From: Caenispirillum bisanense | GTDB lineage: Bacteria; Pseudomonadota; Alphaproteobacteria; Rhodospirillales; Rhodospirillaceae | Length of the DNA stretch: 64,000 bases | Direction of reading: 5' to 3' | Assembly (NCBI RefSeq): GCF_900230255.1 | Contig: NZ_OCNJ01000001.1 | Coordinates: 682,001 to 746,000 of the forward strand | Part shown: positions 43,147-50,862 of the stretch, piece by piece | How the letters are laid out: every line of letters begins with the position of its first letter | Numbering within the stretch: the stretch's first letter is position 1 | Notes under the pieces: model-generated | Seen by the model: the letters and a program-made list of their open reading frames with translations, nothing else | Told to the model about the DNA's origin: nothing | Databases searched by the model: none | Translations under genes and position numbers: made by a program

Positions 43147-43940
43147 GACTGGCCGCCGCCCTGCTGCCGCCGCTGCTGGCGACGACACCAGCCGCCGCCG
43201 CGCCCGATGCCGGCGATCTGCGGTCGCTGATCGCGCAGGTGGCACCGGCGGTGGTGGCGCTCGGCACCTACGAGGAATTCCGCAGCCCGCCCATTGCCCT
43301 GCGCGGCACCGGCTTCGCCGTCGACGACGGCCGGCTGGTGGTCACCAATGCCCACGTGCTGCCGCGCCTCGACGATCTGGCGGCGCGCGAGAAGCTGGCG
43401 GTGGTGCTCGGCAAGGGCAAGATGGTGGAACTGCTGTTCCCCGTCGCCGAGTGCCGCGACGAGGGCCGCGATCTGCTCGTCCTGCGCCTCGCCAAGGCCA
43501 ACCGCATTCCGGCTGCCCTGACGCTGGCACCCGAGCTGCCCGTCGCGCCGGGCATGCCGGTCGCCTTCACCGGCTTCCCGCTCACCGGCTCCATCGGCCT
43601 GGTCCCGGTGACCCACCGCGGCATGGTCTCGGCCGTGTCGCCCGCCGCCGTGCCGGCCGCCGAGGCCGGAACGCTGGATGCCCGCACCGTCGCCCGCCTG
43701 CGCGACAACTTCGACATCTACCAGCTGGACGCCACGGCCTATCCCGGCAACAGCGGCAGCCCGCTGTACGAGACCGCGGGCGGGCGCGTCGTCGGCATCC
43801 TCAACAGCGTCTACGTGAAGAGCACCAAGGAAAGCGCCCTCACCGATCCGAGCGGCATCACCTACGCCATCCCGGTCGCCCGCCTCCAGCCGCTGCTCGC
43901 CCGGGCGCGGGCGGGCGAGTGCGAGCCCATCCCCGACTGA
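43143..43940 (+). CDS. Exported trypsin-like serine protease
   Basis: The 265-residue S1-fold protein has a signal peptide (MRLAAALLPPLLATTPAAAA). The triad is visible: VVTNAHVLP (His, near residue 77), DEGRDLLVLRL (Asp, near 110) and PGNSGSPLY (Ser, near 207). There is no PDZ domain. This HtrA-like minimal protease is translationally coupled to the amidotransferase gene, which is unusual for XrtA loci. It may process an exported protein of the system, or turn over a component. Confidence 0.88.
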   Translation: MRLAAALLPPLLATTPAAAAPDAGDLRSLIAQVAPAVVALGTYEEFRSPPIALRGTGFAVDDGRLVVTNAHVLPRLDDLAAREKLAVVLGKGKMVELLFPVAECRDEGRDLLVLRLAKANRIPAALTLAPELPVAPGMPVAFTGFPLTGSIGLVPVTHRGMVSAVSPAAVPAAEAGTLDARTVARLRDNFDIYQLDATAYPGNSGSPLYETAGGRVVGILNSVYVKSTKESALTDPSGITYAIPVARLQPLLARARAGECEPIPD

Positions 43941-43977
43941 TCGATCCGCCCCATCCGTCCCCAGGAGACTGCACGCC

Positions 43978-44238
43978 ATGACCGATACCCTGACCCGCAT
44001 CAAAGGCCTGCTCGGCGAAGTCCTGCAGCTCGGCCCGCGCGCCGACGGCCTGACCGCGGAGACGCCGCTGCTCGGCAGCCTGCCCGAGTTCGACAGCATG
44101 GCGGTGGCGACCGTCATCGCCGGGCTCGAGGACCGCTTCGACATCATCATCGAGGACGACGACCTGTCGGTGGAGGTGTTCCGCACCGTCGGCACCCTGT
44201 GCGATCTGGTGGACGAGAAGCTGCGGCAGGCGGCCTGA
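43978..44238 (+). CDS. Acyl carrier protein of the XrtA locus
   Basis: The 86-residue acidic protein has the phosphopantetheine site serine in EFDSMAVA (near residue 39) and helices typical of acyl carrier proteins. It is common in exosortase-A loci together with an acyl-CoA ligase and decarboxylase, which are not in this window. It may carry an acyl or aminoacyl group for transfer by the hydrolase or synthase products that follow. Confidence 0.92.
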   Translation: MTDTLTRIKGLLGEVLQLGPRADGLTAETPLLGSLPEFDSMAVATVIAGLEDRFDIIIEDDDLSVEVFRTVGTLCDLVDEKLRQAA

Positions 44239-44241
44239 GCC

Positions 44242-45102
44242 ATGACCGGCTGGGTCCCCCGCCCCCTGTTCCTCGACGGTCCCGCCGGCCGGCTGTTCGC
44301 CGTGCTGCACGGCTGCGCCCGGCCGGCGTGGTCGGTGCTGTGGCTGCCGCCCTTCGGCGAGGAGATGAACCGCTCTCGCCGCATGGCGACGGAACTCGGC
44401 CGCGCCCTGGCGGAGGCGGGCGGGGCGCTGCTGGTGCTCGACCCCTCCGGCACCGGCGACAGCGCCGGCGACCTCGCCGCCGCCACCTGGGACGGCTGGC
44501 GCGCCGACGCCCGCGCCGGGCTGGAGTGGCTGCGCCAGGAGGGCCTCAGCCCGCGCGCCGCCGGCGGCCTGCGCACCGGGGCCGTGCTGGCGCTCGACCT
44601 GGCGACGGAGGCACAGTTGCCCCATGCCCTGCTGTGGCAGCCGGTGACGCGCGGCGACCTCTACCTCACCCAGCTCCTGCGGGTGCGGGTGGCGGCGGCG
44701 CTCGGCGAGGGACCGGCGGAGACGGTGAAGGACCTGCGCCGGCGCCTGGCCGGCGGCGAGACGGTGGAGGTCGGCGGCTACCCGCTGACCCCGGCGCTCG
44801 GCGGGGCGCTGGAGGCCATCGCGCTCAAGGACATGGGCGGCGGGTATCGCGGCACCATCGACCTGCTGCAGGTCTCGGCCGATCCGCACGCCCCGGCGCC
44901 GCCGGCGGTGGGGGCGCTGGTGGACGGGTGGCTGCGCCAGCGCATCGACGCGACGCTGCGCCACGTGCCCGGCCAGCCGTTCTGGACCATCGAGGAGACG
45001 ACGCTCGCGCCCGACCTGGTGACGGCGACGGTGGCGGCCCTGACGGCGCCGCGGCCCGCCTTCGCCCCCGTCGTGCCGGCGCCGCAGGAGTATCCCGGAT
45101 GA
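44242..45102 (+). CDS. Exosortase-A-system-associated hydrolase 2
   Basis: The 286-residue alpha/beta-hydrolase-like protein starts three bases after the ACP gene. It has LWLPPFGEEMNRSRRM near residue 35 and LDPSGTGDSAGD at about 75, in place of a normal Ser nucleophile elbow. The pattern matches the hydrolase-2 group linked to exosortase A. A classical GxSxG is not obvious (GLRTGA at the elbow position), so hydrolytic activity is uncertain. The reaction in the pathway is unknown. Confidence 0.88.
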   Translation: MTGWVPRPLFLDGPAGRLFAVLHGCARPAWSVLWLPPFGEEMNRSRRMATELGRALAEAGGALLVLDPSGTGDSAGDLAAATWDGWRADARAGLEWLRQEGLSPRAAGGLRTGAVLALDLATEAQLPHALLWQPVTRGDLYLTQLLRVRVAAALGEGPAETVKDLRRRLAGGETVEVGGYPLTPALGGALEAIALKDMGGGYRGTIDLLQVSADPHAPAPPAVGALVDGWLRQRIDATLRHVPGQPFWTIEETTLAPDLVTATVAALTAPRPAFAPVVPAPQEYPG

Positions 45103-45974
45103 TGCTGGAAACCCCGCGCGAGGACGCGATCACCTTGCCCTGCGCCGGCGACACCCTGGTCGGCGTGCTGCACCACCCCGGCCTCGCCGCCGAGCGGGCG
45201 GTGGTGATCGTCGTCGGCGGTCCGCAGTACCGCGCCGGCGCCCACCGGCAGTACGTGATGCTCGCCCGCGCTCTGGCCGAGGCGGGGGTGCCGACCTTGC
45301 GCTTCGACTACCGCGGCATGGGCGACAGCACCGGCACCTTCCGCGGCTTCGAGGACTGCGGCGAGGACATCGCCGCCGCCGTCGACGCCCTCTGCGCCCA
45401 CCTGCCGGCGGTGCGGGAGGTGGTGCTGTGGGGCCTTTGCGACGGCGCCACCGCCATCGCTTTCCATCAGGCGGAGCGGCGCGATGCACGCATCGCCGGC
45501 ACGGTCCTGCTGAACCCCTGGGCGCGCAGCGACCGCACGCTGGCCGAAACACAGGTGCGCCACTGGTACGGCCGCCGCCTGACCTCTGCCGAGTTCTGGA
45601 AGAAGCTGCTGCGCGGCGGCGTCGACATAGGCGGCGCTGTGCGGGGCGTGGCGGCCTCTCTGGTGGCCCGGTTCCGGCGCAGCGAGGCGACGCCCGAGGC
45701 CGCGGGCGATGCGCCGCTGCCGGACCGTCTGGCGGCGGCGCTGGCCGGGCTCGACGTGCCGGCGTGCCTGATCCTCTCGGGCCGCGACCTGACGGCGCGC
45801 GAGTTCGAGGACGCGGTGCTGTCGCGGCCGCCGCTCAAGCGGGCGGTGGCTGCGGGGCGGCTGGTGCTGCGCCGGCTGCCCGAGGCCAACCACACCTACA
45901 GCAGCCCCGCCTGGCGCGAGCAGGTCCACGCCTGGACCCTCGACTGGGTGCGCGGCGTGGGGAGGAGCGCATGA
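45099..45974 (+). CDS. Exosortase-A-system-associated hydrolase 1
   Basis: The 291-residue alpha/beta hydrolase has ITLPCAGDTLVGVLHHP at the start, IVVGGPQYRAGAHRQYVMLAR, LRFDYRGMGDSTG and the elbow W-G-L-C-D-G, with Cys at the nucleophile position. A late His lies in EANHTYSS. It is the usual partner of hydrolase 2. Its ATG overlaps that gene's stop by four bases. Cys at the elbow fits thioester chemistry, for example unloading the adjacent acyl carrier protein; that is inference. Confidence 0.9.
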   Translation: MMLETPREDAITLPCAGDTLVGVLHHPGLAAERAVVIVVGGPQYRAGAHRQYVMLARALAEAGVPTLRFDYRGMGDSTGTFRGFEDCGEDIAAAVDALCAHLPAVREVVLWGLCDGATAIAFHQAERRDARIAGTVLLNPWARSDRTLAETQVRHWYGRRLTSAEFWKKLLRGGVDIGGAVRGVAASLVARFRRSEATPEAAGDAPLPDRLAAALAGLDVPACLILSGRDLTAREFEDAVLSRPPLKRAVAAGRLVLRRLPEANHTYSSPAWREQVHAWTLDWVRGVGRSA

Positions 45975-47863
45975 GCGGTCTGTGCGGCTGGCTGGGCGTC
46001 GAGACCGGCCCCGACCCGAGTGGCATCGTGCATGCCATGGCCGAGGCCCTGCCGGCACCGCCGCACGGCTCGACGGCGGCCGTGGGCCTGCCGCCGGCGG
46101 CGCTCGGCGCCCGCACCGCCCGCGGGGCCGGCGGCTTCGTCGAGGCGCGCGGCGTGCTGGCGGCATGGGACGGCTACCCGCGCTGGACCGACGCCGCGCT
46201 TGCCGCGGTCGCCCGCAGCAACGGTCCCGGCGCCGCCCTGCTGGAGGCGTGGCGGCGGCACGGGCCGGACCTTCTCGACCATCTGGCCGGCGAGGTGGCG
46301 GTGGCGGTGCTGGAGCCGGCCCGCAAGCGCCTGCTGGTCGCGGTCGACCGCTTCGGCGTCCACGGCCTGTGCTGGGCCGAGGTGCGCGGCGGCGTGGTGT
46401 TCGGCTCCACCGCCGACGCCGTGCGGGCGCATCCGGCGGTGGAGACGTCGCTGAGTGCGCAGGCGCTCTACGACTACTTCTACTTCGTCGACCGGGTGCC
46501 GGCGCCGGAAACCATCTGGCAGGGCATCGGCAAGCTGGTGCCCGGGGAGTGCCTGCTGGCCGAAGCGGGCCGTGTCACCCGCCGCCGCTGGGGCCGCGTC
46601 GCCTACGACCCCGACCGCACGGCGGGGGAGGCGGGTCTTCAGAAGGACCTGCGCCGCCACCTCGACACCGCCGTGCGCCGCTGCATCGACGGCGAGGACA
46701 CCCACCAGGTGGCCGCCTTCCTCAGCGGCGGGCTCGATTCCAGCACGGTCGCCGGCTTGTTCGCCCAGGCGGTGGACCACCCGGCCCGCGCCGTCACCGT
46801 GGCCTTCGAGGACCAGCGGTGGGACGAGAGCCCCTATGCCCGGCTCGCCGCCTCGCACTTCCGCATGGACCACGACATCGTCACCGTCACCCCGGCCGAG
46901 GTGGAAGCCGCCTTCGAGGCCATCGCCACCGCCTACGACGAACCCTTCGGCAATTCCTCCGCCGTGCCGGCGTACCTCTGCGCGCGGCGGGCGCGGGAGA
47001 CGGGGGTGGAGCTGATGCTGGCCGGCGACGGCGGCGACGAGCTGTTCGCCGGCAATGCGCGCTACCTGTCCGACGCCGTGTTCCAGCACTACGGCCGCAT
47101 CCCGGCGGCCTTGCGGCGGGCGGTGATCGAGCCGGCCGCCCTCCGCCTGTCGCCCGACAGCCGGATCATGCCGCTGCGCAAGGTGGCGCGCTACGTCCGC
47201 AAGGCGCGCCTGCCGACGCCCGTGCGGGTGACCGGAGACACGGTGTTCCGCGACCAGCCGGCGGCCGGCATCCTGGCGCGCGAGGTGGTGGCGGCGGTCG
47301 ATCCGAAGGCGCCGGAGCGGCTGGTGCAGGCCATCTGGGACGACGCCGGGTCCGATCACCCGCTGCACCGCCACCTGTGGCTCGACCTGCGCCTGACGCT
47401 CGCCGACAGCGACCTGCGCAAGGTGAGCCGCATGTGCGAGCTGGCGGGCGTGCGGGTGCGCTACCCCATGCTCGACGACGACGTCGCCGACTTCTCTGGC
47501 CGCGTGCCGCCGGACCTGCTGTGTCGCGGCGGCCGGCTGCGCGCCTTCTACAAGGACGCCTTCCGCGGCTTCCTGCCCGACGCCATCCTCGCCAAGCAAA
47601 AGCACGGCTTCGGACTGCCCTACCTGGACATGCTGACGGCCCACGCGCCGCTGCGCGCCATGGCTTGCGACACGCTCGCCGACCTCAAGGGCGCCGGGCT
47701 GTTCGACGCCGGCTTTCTCGACGGCCAGATCCGCGCCCTGCGAGCCGGCGACCGCGCCGCGGTGCCGCTCGCCTGGGATCTGGTGACGGTGGGGCGCTGG
47801 CTCGTTAGCCGCCGCCATCCGCCGGGCCGCCGGCCGCAGCCGGCCCTGGGGGCGGCGGAATGA
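45971..47863 (+). CDS. Second asparagine-synthase-like enzyme with altered glutaminase start
   Basis: The 630-residue protein has an AsnB architecture, but the N-terminus reads M-S-G-L-C-G-W-L-G. The normal Cys2 nucleophile is displaced to position 5, so glutamine hydrolysis is unlikely without unusual processing. The synthetase half is intact: AAFLSGGLDSSTVAG, MLAGDGGDELFAGNARY and a late K-Q-K-H-G-F-G-L-P. Such glutaminase-dead forms occur in beta-lactam synthetase and lasso-peptide cyclase, which adenylate a carboxylate and form an amide with another amine. The start overlaps hydrolase 1 (ATGA) and its end overlaps the GNAT gene. Confidence 0.88.
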   Translation: MSGLCGWLGVETGPDPSGIVHAMAEALPAPPHGSTAAVGLPPAALGARTARGAGGFVEARGVLAAWDGYPRWTDAALAAVARSNGPGAALLEAWRRHGPDLLDHLAGEVAVAVLEPARKRLLVAVDRFGVHGLCWAEVRGGVVFGSTADAVRAHPAVETSLSAQALYDYFYFVDRVPAPETIWQGIGKLVPGECLLAEAGRVTRRRWGRVAYDPDRTAGEAGLQKDLRRHLDTAVRRCIDGEDTHQVAAFLSGGLDSSTVAGLFAQAVDHPARAVTVAFEDQRWDESPYARLAASHFRMDHDIVTVTPAEVEAAFEAIATAYDEPFGNSSAVPAYLCARRARETGVELMLAGDGGDELFAGNARYLSDAVFQHYGRIPAALRRAVIEPAALRLSPDSRIMPLRKVARYVRKARLPTPVRVTGDTVFRDQPAAGILAREVVAAVDPKAPERLVQAIWDDAGSDHPLHRHLWLDLRLTLADSDLRKVSRMCELAGVRVRYPMLDDDVADFSGRVPPDLLCRGGRLRAFYKDAFRGFLPDAILAKQKHGFGLPYLDMLTAHAPLRAMACDTLADLKGAGLFDAGFLDGQIRALRAGDRAAVPLAWDLVTVGRWLVSRRHPPGRRPQPALGAAE

Positions 47864-48576
47864 CCACCGCCGTCTCACCCCGGCCGAGCCTGGCACAGCG
47901 ACTGCGGGCGACGCTCGACGAGCTGGGCGGCGGCAATGCGGCGCTCTACTGGACCAATACGGCGGCGCGTCGCCTGCGCCTGCCGGTGGGGGTGCGGCGC
48001 TATCTGTTCGTGCTGCAACCGGTGCCGGAGGCGCCGCTGCTGAAGCCCCACCGTGGCCGCGCCATCGAGGTGCGGGTGGTGGAGCCGGGGGAGCCGGCGC
48101 TGCTCGATCTGCCGCTGACGCAACCCGTGCTCGACTACCGTTTCGGGCAGGGCGCGGTGTGCTTCGGCGCCTTCAAGGAAGGCGCCATCGTCGGCTGCGT
48201 CTGGCTGGTGCTCGGCCCCTACGACGAGGACGAGGTGCGCTGCCGCTTCGTGCGCGCGCCGGCGGCGCTGGCGTCGTGGGATTTCGACGTCTGGGTCCAC
48301 CCCGACCACCGCAGCGGCTTTGCCTTCGCCCGCCTGTGGGACACCGCCAACGCTTTCCTGCGGGCGCGCGGCGTGCGCTGGTCGGCGAGCCGCATCTCGG
48401 CCTTCAACGCCGGGTCCTTGCGGTCGCACGGCTCGCTGGGCGCGCGGGTGGTGGGCAGCGCGACCTATGTCAGCCTCGGGCCGCTGCAACTCATGACCTC
48501 CACCTTCCGGCCATGCCTGTCCCTCACCCTGCGCCGCCGCCCCGACCTGGTGATCCCGGTGGCGACGGACGCCTGA
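47860..48576 (+). CDS. GNAT-like protein, last gene of the XrtA plus-strand operon
   Basis: The 238-residue protein starts with ATGA overlap on the asparagine-synthase-like gene. It shows a GNAT-like core: FGAFKEGAIVGCVWL, W-D-F-D-V-W-V-H-P-D-H-R near residues 140-155, then a helix F-A-F-A-R-L-W-D-T-A and SRISAFNAGSLRSH. The acetyl-CoA loop is not canonical. It may transfer an acyl or aminoacyl group; function cannot be assigned. Confidence 0.75.
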   Translation: MTTAVSPRPSLAQRLRATLDELGGGNAALYWTNTAARRLRLPVGVRRYLFVLQPVPEAPLLKPHRGRAIEVRVVEPGEPALLDLPLTQPVLDYRFGQGAVCFGAFKEGAIVGCVWLVLGPYDEDEVRCRFVRAPAALASWDFDVWVHPDHRSGFAFARLWDTANAFLRARGVRWSASRISAFNAGSLRSHGSLGARVVGSATYVSLGPLQLMTSTFRPCLSLTLRRRPDLVIPVATDA

Positions 48577-48634
48577 CCCTGGACAAACCACGGTCGCGTG
48601 GCAATATCAGGGTCAGACGCAGGAGTTCCGCACC

Positions 48635-48961
48635 ATGGTCCATCCGATGCCCCGCGACGACGGTTCCGCCGCCTATGCCGACTGGCGCCGGCAGATGGAT
48701 GCGCTCGTCGACTCTCTGTGCGAGGCGGCGGAGGACGCACGGCGCAACGGTCCAGTCAACGCGCAGGAGCGCGCCCGTCTGATCGCCGAGTTCAATCGGA
48801 GCAGACAGGCCGGAGACAGCCGGCGCCTGCAGGACCTCGCAGAATCAATCGATGCCGCCGCCGATGAGGCGGACCGGGATGGCTGCGTTCCGCCGGATGA
48901 ACTGGCGCGGATGCTGGCCGAGTTCGACCGGAAGCTGGCCGCCCGACGAGAGACGCCCTGA
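48635..48961 (+). CDS. Small hypothetical protein with an internal duplication
   Basis: The 108-residue acidic helical protein has two related segments: ARRNGPVNAQERARLIAEFNR (about 33-53) and ADRDGCVPPDELARMLAEFDR (about 79-99). Each resembles a short helix-loop-helix with a D/N-G turn, loosely like an EF-hand-type unit. No signal peptide or transmembrane part. It lies 58 bases after the XrtA operon. Family not recognised. Confidence 0.55.
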   Translation: MVHPMPRDDGSAAYADWRRQMDALVDSLCEAAEDARRNGPVNAQERARLIAEFNRSRQAGDSRRLQDLAESIDAAADEADRDGCVPPDELARMLAEFDRKLAARRETP

Positions 48962-49007
48962 GCAGGGACGATCGCTTCAGAACCGCTCCGGTAACCCACA
49001 AACACTC

Positions 49008-49033
49008 GGGGCGCTTCCTTGCGGAAGCGCCCC
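49008..49033. terminator. Strong bidirectional hairpin terminator
   Basis: GGGGCGCTTCC-TTGC-GGAAGCGCCCC is a perfect 11-bp stem with a 4-base loop. It lies between the convergent small hypothetical gene (plus) and the formate dehydrogenase gamma gene (minus). Lacking a long T-run, it still fits a shared terminator by position and strength. Confidence 0.75.
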
Positions 49034-49039
49034 GTTGCG

Positions 49040-50143
49040 TCATTCGGCCGCCGAGCGGTGGCCGTGGGCCTGTTCGCCGTCCGTCGGCGGGCGGCTTTCG
49101 CCGCGGCGTTCGGGGTTGTTGCCGGCCACGTACTTGTCCACCCACACGCTGTGGTGCTCGCGGGCCCAGTTGATGTCCACCCAGCCCGTCGACATGGCCT
49201 TGAAGGCGTGCTCCATGCCGACCGAGCCGATGTAGATGTGCGCCAGCATGAGCGCGAACATGCCCATGCCGAGGCCGGCGTGGACGATCTGGCTCCACTG
49301 CATCAGCTCGATCTCGTCGACGAACCAGAAGGGCATCAGCAGGTTCAGGCCCGTCACCGACAGGGCGAGGCCGAGCAGGACGACCATCCAGAACACCGTC
49401 TTCTGGCCGAAGTTGAACTTGTCGGCGGGCGGATGGCTGTTCTTGGCGAGGAAACCGCCGGCCTTGATGATCCAGTTGAAGTCGTAGCGGTCCCACAGGT
49501 TGTGGCGGACCCAGACGAGGAAGATGTACAGCAGGCCCGCCATGAAGACGAAGCCGCCGAAGTTGTGCATGTACTTGGAAATCTCGGCCGTCAGCGCGTA
49601 GCCGTCGGCACCCAGCACGGGCATCAGCAGCGGACGGCCGAACAGCAGCCAGGTGCCGGTGAGCGCCAGCAGCAGGAACGAGCCGGCGGTCAGCCAGTGG
49701 CCGATGATTTCGTGCGTCTTGAAGCGCTGGATCAGCCGGCCCGACAGGCCGCTGTCCACCTTCACGCGGCCCTTGACGGCGAAGAAGCCGGTCAGCGCGA
49801 TGAGCATGGCGGCGACGGCGTAGGCGCCGTAGCGGCGGACCTCCTCGCTGCGCCACGACAGCCAGTCCATGCCCTGGGTCTGGATCAGGCGGCCGGCCTT
49901 CTTGTCGGGGATGCTCACATAGCCGCGCTCGCCGTCGACGATCTCCCCCCACTGGCCGGTGATGGAGGGATAGCGCATGGTGGCCGGCGGCGCCGCCTCG
50001 ATGCCGGGGCCGCCGGGCGTCGGCTGGACGTGCTGCGTCGCATTCGCGGGCGGACGCACGTCCTGAGCGGCGGCGGGCGCCCACGGCCCGAAGGCGACGA
50101 CGGCGGCCAGGGCCGCCAGAAGGAAGACGATGGGGTGACGCAT
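49040..50143 (-). CDS. Formate dehydrogenase cytochrome b556 (gamma) subunit
   Basis: The 367-residue protein starts with a signal-like helix (MRHPIVFLLAALAAVVAFGPWAPAAAQ), then a periplasmic linker (about 30-110). Four transmembrane helices of the FdoI/FdnI type follow, with haem-ligand histidines in THEIIGHWLTAGSFLLLALTG, SKYMHNFGGFVFMAG and IVHAGLGMGMFALMLAHIYIG. It anchors the enzyme and passes electrons to quinone. The N-terminal extension is longer than in E. coli FdoI (about 210 residues). It is the last gene of the minus-strand fdh operon. Confidence 0.93.
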   Translation of the reverse strand: MRHPIVFLLAALAAVVAFGPWAPAAAQDVRPPANATQHVQPTPGGPGIEAAPPATMRYPSITGQWGEIVDGERGYVSIPDKKAGRLIQTQGMDWLSWRSEEVRRYGAYAVAAMLIALTGFFAVKGRVKVDSGLSGRLIQRFKTHEIIGHWLTAGSFLLLALTGTWLLFGRPLLMPVLGADGYALTAEISKYMHNFGGFVFMAGLLYIFLVWVRHNLWDRYDFNWIIKAGGFLAKNSHPPADKFNFGQKTVFWMVVLLGLALSVTGLNLLMPFWFVDEIELMQWSQIVHAGLGMGMFALMLAHIYIGSVGMEHAFKAMSTGWVDINWAREHHSVWVDKYVAGNNPERRGESRPPTDGEQAHGHRSAAE

Positions 50144-50241
50144 CAGGCGGAATCCTCGCGGAGACGGCACCGCCGCCGTCGGCTTCGCGGGCGAAGCGCG
50201 GCGGCGGCGGCCGGTCGGGTGCGTGGCGGCGAACAGCGCCG

Positions 50242-50838
50242 TCAGAGCTTCTGCTGCTGCCCGAACGACTGGGAGAAGCCGTAGGCGCCGCTGTCGAAGC
50301 CGCGTTCCACCACGCGCTGGCGGTAGATGTCGCTCACCTCGTTGGCGTCGCCGGCCAGCAGCGCCTTGGTCGAGCACATCTCGGCACAGAGCGGCAGCTT
50401 GCCTTCGGCCAGACGGTTGCGGCCGTACTTGGTGTATTCGGCCTGGGAGAAGGTCTCCTCCGGGCCGCCGTTGCAGAAGGTACACTTGTCCATCTTGCCG
50501 CGGGAGCCGAAGTTGCCTTCCTGCGGGTACTGCGGCGCGCCGAACGGGCAGGCGTAGAAGCAGTAGCCGCAGCCGATGCAGCCGTCCTTGTTGTGCAGCA
50601 CGACGCCGTCGTTGGTGTGGTAGATGACGTTGGTCGGGCACACGTTGACGCAGGGCGCGTCGGAGCAGTGCATGCAGGCGACCGACAGGGACTTCTCACC
50701 CGGCGTACCGTCGTCCAGGGTGACGACGCGGCGGCGGTTGATGCCCCACGGCACCTCGTTCTCGTTCTTGCAGGCGGTGACGCAGGCGTTGCACTCGATG
50801 CAGCGGTCGCCGTCGCACAGGAATACCATCTTGCCCAT
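50242..50838 (-). CDS. Formate dehydrogenase iron-sulfur (beta) subunit
   Basis: The 198-residue electron-transfer subunit has cysteine clusters for four [4Fe-4S] centres: DRCIECNACVTACKNEN, CMHCSDAPCVNVCP, DGCIGCGYCFYACP, and the later C-T-F-C...C-A-E-M-C. It lacks the C-terminal membrane anchor of FdoH, so it is a short NrfC/FdhB type. It links the catalytic subunit to the cytochrome b subunit. Confidence 0.94.
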   Translation of the reverse strand: MGKMVFLCDGDRCIECNACVTACKNENEVPWGINRRRVVTLDDGTPGEKSLSVACMHCSDAPCVNVCPTNVIYHTNDGVVLHNKDGCIGCGYCFYACPFGAPQYPQEGNFGSRGKMDKCTFCNGGPEETFSQAEYTKYGRNRLAEGKLPLCAEMCSTKALLAGDANEVSDIYRQRVVERGFDSGAYGFSQSFGQQQKL

Positions 50839-50862
50839 TGTTGGGGTCTCCTTTCCCAGGCG

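Noticed and set aside
39505-43245. 1246-codon open frame on the minus strand opposite exosortase and amidotransferase
   Set aside because: Its product is low-complexity (G, A, H, Q, V, R rich) with no domain, and both plus-strand genes beneath have clear motifs. It is an antisense frame kept open by high GC.
39690-43940. 1416-codon plus-strand frame spanning three genes
   Set aside because: Only its last part is real (the serine protease from 43143). The rest is an arginine/proline-rich out-of-frame reading of exosortase and amidotransferase.
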